7,664 bases of DNA from contig CAILBQ010000266.1 of NCBI GenBank assembly GCA_903832475.1, positions 1 to 7,664 of the forward strand, written 5' to 3'. This document shows positions 5,235 to 7,664 of the stretch, piece by piece (positions within the stretch are counted from its first letter, which is position 1; every line of letters starts with the position of its first letter). This DNA is from an uncultured Acidobacteriota bacterium. GTDB lineage: Bacteria > Acidobacteriota > Terriglobia > Terriglobales > Acidobacteriaceae. The notes below the pieces were generated by a model. It made no database searches. It was given only the letters and a program-made list of their open reading frames with translations, and was not told where the DNA came from. Made by a program: the position numbers and the translations under genes.

Positions 5235-6650
5235 TTGCTTCGTAAAACTTTGCCTGTACTGACCGCTGTTGCTCTTTGCTCTTTTTCTGTGCCGCGGATA
5301 TTAACGGCGCAAACCGCCGCGGACAAGCACTACGAGCCGACGCTTGAGTCGCTGGATTCGCACCCTCTGCCGGATTGGTATAACGATGCCAAGCTGGGGA
5401 TTTTTATTCACTGGGGACTGTACTCGGTGCCGGCGTGGGCTAATCCGCAGGATCCGAAGCATGTGACGGGCGGGCCGGGGGAGACGCCGTATGCGGAGTG
5501 GTACTACAACTCCATGAGGAACCCGGGGTCGACGACGCAGAAGTATCACAAGGAACATTACGGCGACATGGATTACTACGGGTTTGTGCCGGAGTTTGAC
5601 AAGGAGTCGGCGAAGTGGAATCCGGAGACCATGGCGGCCATTTTTCGCGACGCAGGGGCGAAGTACGTGGTGCTGACTTCGAAGCACCATGAGGGGTTTA
5701 CGCTGTGGCCGAGCGAGGTGCCGAATCCTAACCAGCCGGGCCTGCATGCCAAGCGCGACCTGGTGGGCGAGTTGACCGAGGCGGTGCGCAAGGATGGGCT
5801 GAAGATGGGGCTGTATTACTCGGGCGGGTATGACTGGACGTTCGATCGCGGTCCGATCGAGAAGGATCACGACTACGAAACGGTGCAGCCGCAGAGTGTG
5901 GCCTACGGCGTGTATGCGGACGCGCAGATCGAAGAGCTGATTGCGAAGTATCATCCGGCGGTGTTGTGGAACGACATCAACTGGCCGAAGTCCGGCAATG
6001 CGCTGAAGGTGATGGCGGATTACTACAATGCGGTGCCGGATGGAGTGATTGACGACCGGTTTGGGATTCCGCACCACGATTTTACGTCGCCGGAATACGC
6101 GAAGCTCGACCAGATCAGTGAGACAAAGTGGGAAGAGTGTCGCGGGGTAGGGCTATCGTTCGGATGGAACCGGGCGGAGACGGATGTGCAGACGATGTCG
6201 CCGGAGGAAGTGATCTTTTTGCTGGTGGACATTGTGAGCAAGAACGGCAATTTGCTGCTGGATGTGGGGCCGGAAGCGAACGGGACCATTCCAGAGCTGC
6301 AGGCGAGCCGGCTGCGGGCACTAGGTGCTTGGTTGAAGCAGAATGGCGATGCGATCTATCGGACCAGGCCGTGGACGCGGGCCAACGGGACGACGAACGC
6401 CGTGGATGCGAGCGGGCGGGCGATTGATGTGCGGTTTACGCGCAAGGGCGGGACGGTGTTTGCGACGCTGCTTGGAAAGCCGACGGCTGCGACGGTGTTA
6501 TTGCACAATGTGACGGCGGGGCCGGAGATCAGCCTTGTTGGCGGGGGTCCGGTGAAGTGGGTGCAGAAGGCGGCAGATGTTGAGGTGACGCTGCCGGCGA
6601 AGCTGCCGGGTGAGTATGCGTTTGTACTGAAGATGGAGGGGGCGAAATAG
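5235..6650 (+). CDS. Secreted alpha-L-fucosidase, glycoside hydrolase family 29
   Basis: A retaining exo-hydrolase that releases terminal alpha-L-fucose from glycans. I choose the TTG at 5235: AAGGGG lies seven bases upstream, and it gives a compact signal peptide (LRKTLPVLTAVALCSFSVPRILTAQ) ending near T-A-Q. The frame is open to an ATG at 5109, but that adds 42 unlike residues over a hairpin region. From TTG the protein has 471 residues. In the 513-residue numbering from 5109, the residues known from the Thermotoga maritima enzyme all have counterparts: H101 (FIHWG), E130-W131, H193-H194 (SKHHEGF), YY at 236-237, nucleophile D289 (VLWNDINWP), R317, and acid/base E329 (HHDFTSPEY). A C-terminal beta domain (about 432-510) follows the barrel. 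It should therefore be active. No fucose transporter or catabolic gene is next to it. Confidence 0.93.
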   Translation: MLRKTLPVLTAVALCSFSVPRILTAQTAADKHYEPTLESLDSHPLPDWYNDAKLGIFIHWGLYSVPAWANPQDPKHVTGGPGETPYAEWYYNSMRNPGSTTQKYHKEHYGDMDYYGFVPEFDKESAKWNPETMAAIFRDAGAKYVVLTSKHHEGFTLWPSEVPNPNQPGLHAKRDLVGELTEAVRKDGLKMGLYYSGGYDWTFDRGPIEKDHDYETVQPQSVAYGVYADAQIEELIAKYHPAVLWNDINWPKSGNALKVMADYYNAVPDGVIDDRFGIPHHDFTSPEYAKLDQISETKWEECRGVGLSFGWNRAETDVQTMSPEEVIFLLVDIVSKNGNLLLDVGPEANGTIPELQASRLRALGAWLKQNGDAIYRTRPWTRANGTTNAVDASGRAIDVRFTRKGGTVFATLLGKPTAATVLLHNVTAGPEISLVGGGPVKWVQKAADVEVTLPAKLPGEYAFVLKMEGAK

Positions 6651-6693
6651 GCACCTGCCGTGCAGGCAGACGGCACCTGCCTTGCGGGCAGAC
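6650..6693. repeat. Two tandem 22-bp repeats directly after the fucosidase stop codon
   Basis: The units 6650-6671 and 6672-6693 are identical except for two bases. Each reads GGCACCTGCC, four or five variable bases, then a G-rich GGCAGAC end, so each can fold as CTGCC/GGCAG. The first unit uses the last base of the stop codon. No T-tract follows, so this is not a standard terminator. Confidence 0.7.
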
Positions 6694-6706
6694 GCGGCTT
6701 CGCCGC
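6694..6706. repeat. Short GC hairpin GCGGC-TTC-GCCGC
   Basis: A perfect 5-bp GC stem with a TTC loop directly abuts the tandem 22-bp repeats and probably belongs to the same repeat element. It lies in the 112-bp gap before the methyltransferase-family gene; the rest of that gap holds only that gene's ribosome-binding site. Confidence 0.5.
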
Positions 6707-6762
6707 CTATGCTCCCGATGGTCGCACTGTTTGTCAGCTAATTAAGCGCTTGAAGGGAACTC

Positions 6763-7308
6763 ATGATTCTGTATGCGTGGCTGGGGTTTGAGATTCTGGT
6801 GGTGCTGCTGACGCGTACGCGGCGGGGGCAGGGGAAGATCAGCGACCGCGGATCGATGCTGATTTTATGGCTTTCGATCATGGTTTCGGTCACGGCGGCG
6901 ACGTGGATCGGCGAGGCGAGGCCGCGGGATTTCTGGGCGCATGAGGCGTGGGTGAGGCCGCTGTGCCTGGGGATTCTGCTGGCGGGCTTTCTGCTGCGCT
7001 TGACGGCAATCTTGTCACTGGGCAAGGCGTTCAGCGTGAATGTGGCGATTCGCGACAAGCAGGCGGTGAAGAGCGACGGGCTATACCGGTGGATGCGGCA
7101 TCCTTCCTATACCGGGATGCTGCTGATGTTTTTTTCAATAGGGCTGGCGACGCGCAACTGGATTTCACTTGCCATCATGCTGGTGGTGCCGACGGCGGCG
7201 CTCCTCTACCGCATTCATGTGGAGGAGATCGCGCTGCGGGGTCATTTCGGCGAGGAATATGTCGCGTACAGCCGGCAGACGCGGCGGCTGATTCCTGGCG
7301 TGTACTGA
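6763..7308 (+). CDS. Isoprenylcysteine carboxyl methyltransferase (ICMT)-family membrane protein
   Basis: A 181-residue integral membrane protein of the ICMT/phospholipid-methyltransferase-like family. Hydrophobic segments lie at about residues 1-17, 32-49, 66-87 and 115-150. The family's cofactor-binding signature is in the C-terminal half: DGLYRWMRHPSYTG (105-118), then the paired glutamates E154-E155, and HFGEEYVAYSRQTRRLIP (161-178). Members bind S-adenosylmethionine and methylate small or lipid-linked substrates. Bacterial members mostly have unknown substrates, and prenylated CaaX proteins are not expected, so the substrate is open. The ATG is preceded by GAAGGGAA with good spacing. The quinone oxidoreductase gene starts 36 bp downstream on the same strand and may be cotranscribed, though it has its own -10-like motif. 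Confidence 0.88.
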   Translation: MILYAWLGFEILVVLLTRTRRGQGKISDRGSMLILWLSIMVSVTAATWIGEARPRDFWAHEAWVRPLCLGILLAGFLLRLTAILSLGKAFSVNVAIRDKQAVKSDGLYRWMRHPSYTGMLLMFFSIGLATRNWISLAIMLVVPTAALLYRIHVEEIALRGHFGEEYVAYSRQTRRLIPGVY

Positions 7309-7330
7309 AGCAGCCCTGAGGCAGACGGAG

Positions 7331-7336
7331 TATTCT
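7331..7336 (+). promoter_or_regulatory. Candidate -10 box before the quinone oxidoreductase gene
   Basis: TATTCT lies eight bases before the ATG at 7345, and no purine-rich ribosome-binding site is close enough (the nearest, GGAG, is 14 bases away). A short-leader or leaderless message is possible. No convincing -35 is visible. Confidence 0.35.
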
Positions 7337-7344
7337 GGGCTGTC

Positions 7345-7664
7345 ATGAAAGCCATTCAAATTTTCGAAACTGGTGGGCCAGAGGTGTTGACGCTGGCCGA
7401 GCTGCCCATTCCTGCGCCTGGTCCTGGACAAGTGCTTATCAAGATTGCCGCGACGGGTGTGAACTTTATCGAGATTTACTTTCGGGAGGGGCGCTACAAG
7501 GCTCCGTTGCCGTTGATCCCAGGCATGGAAGCTTCGGGGGTGGTGGAGAAGCTTGGCGAGGGAGTATCGGGATTTGCGGTGGGAGATCGTGTCGCATCGA
7601 CCGGCGTGCTGGGAAGTTATGCGGAGTATGCGCTGGCGCCGGCTGCGGCGCTCGTCAAAGTGCC
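7345..7664 (+). CDS. NADPH:quinone oxidoreductase, zeta-crystallin type (5' part only)
   Basis: The first 106 codons of a medium-chain dehydrogenase/reductase, cut by the window end; family members are about 320-330 residues. The visible part is the catalytic GroES-like domain. It starts MKAIQIFETGGPEVL and contains PIPAPGPGQVLIKIAATGVNFIEIYFREGRY (21-51) and PLIPGMEASGVVEKLGEGVSGFAVGDRVA (56-84). The GVNF..I.FR.G motif and the lack of zinc-binding Cys/His residues in this part point to the zinc-free quinone oxidoreductase (QorA-like) subgroup, which reduces quinones with NADPH in the cytoplasm. The nucleotide-binding domain lies beyond the window, so cofactor and exact subfamily cannot be confirmed. 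The start is fixed by homology. Confidence 0.9.
   Translation, partial: MKAIQIFETGGPEVLTLAELPIPAPGPGQVLIKIAATGVNFIEIYFREGRYKAPLPLIPGMEASGVVEKLGEGVSGFAVGDRVASTGVLGSYAEYALAPAAALVKV

Noticed and set aside
5301..6077. 258-codon minus-strand frame opposite the fucosidase
   Set aside because: Arg/His/Val-rich shadow; the catalytic residues of GH29 are intact on the plus strand.

Overview
The window is GC-rich bacterial chromosome, most likely from an acidobacterium of the Acidobacteriaceae/Terriglobia type. That placement is an inference. It rests on the gene types (a secreted GH29 fucosidase, a large family-less exported protein, a WYL regulator) and on short intergenic repeats that I associate with that group from memory. 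No rRNA, tRNA, CRISPR array, transposase or phage gene is visible, and gene spacing is that of an ordinary chromosome.

Layout. Positions 1-102 hold a perfect 28-bp palindrome whose 16-bp core matches a ParB-binding parS site. Next comes a small four-helix membrane protein (+), which converges on a large exported protein of unknown function (-). Their shared 3' region carries two hairpins and GGGGCACCCGGC-type repeats. Upstream of the exported protein is about 300 bp of interspersed repeats. Then come a WYL-domain regulator and a VOC (glyoxalase-fold) protein, both on the minus strand. The VOC gene is divergent from a plus-strand polyprenyl-phosphate glycosyltransferase, and the 160-bp region between them is rich in dyads. 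The glycosyltransferase ends in a textbook intrinsic terminator. A second copy of the hairpin repeat follows, then a secreted alpha-L-fucosidase (+), a tandem 22-bp repeat, an isoprenylcysteine methyltransferase-family membrane protein (+), and the 5' part of a quinone oxidoreductase (+) that runs off the end.

How the genes relate. I see no tight multigene operon. The VOC and WYL genes are codirectional (67 bp apart) and could form a regulator/effector pair. The glycosyltransferase and fucosidase both concern carbohydrate (lipid-linked sugar transfer and fucose release), but a strong terminator separates them. The methyltransferase-family gene and the quinone oxidoreductase are 36 bp apart and may be cotranscribed.

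Translation starts are mixed. Four genes have purine-rich Shine-Dalgarno sequences. Three have none and instead carry a -10-like hexamer 6-8 nt before ATG, suggesting leaderless mRNAs. The most noteworthy signals are the parS-like palindrome, the operator-like dyads at 3808-3932, and the hairpin repeat whose two copies differ in a stem-preserving way. I did not find a clearly new multigene system.
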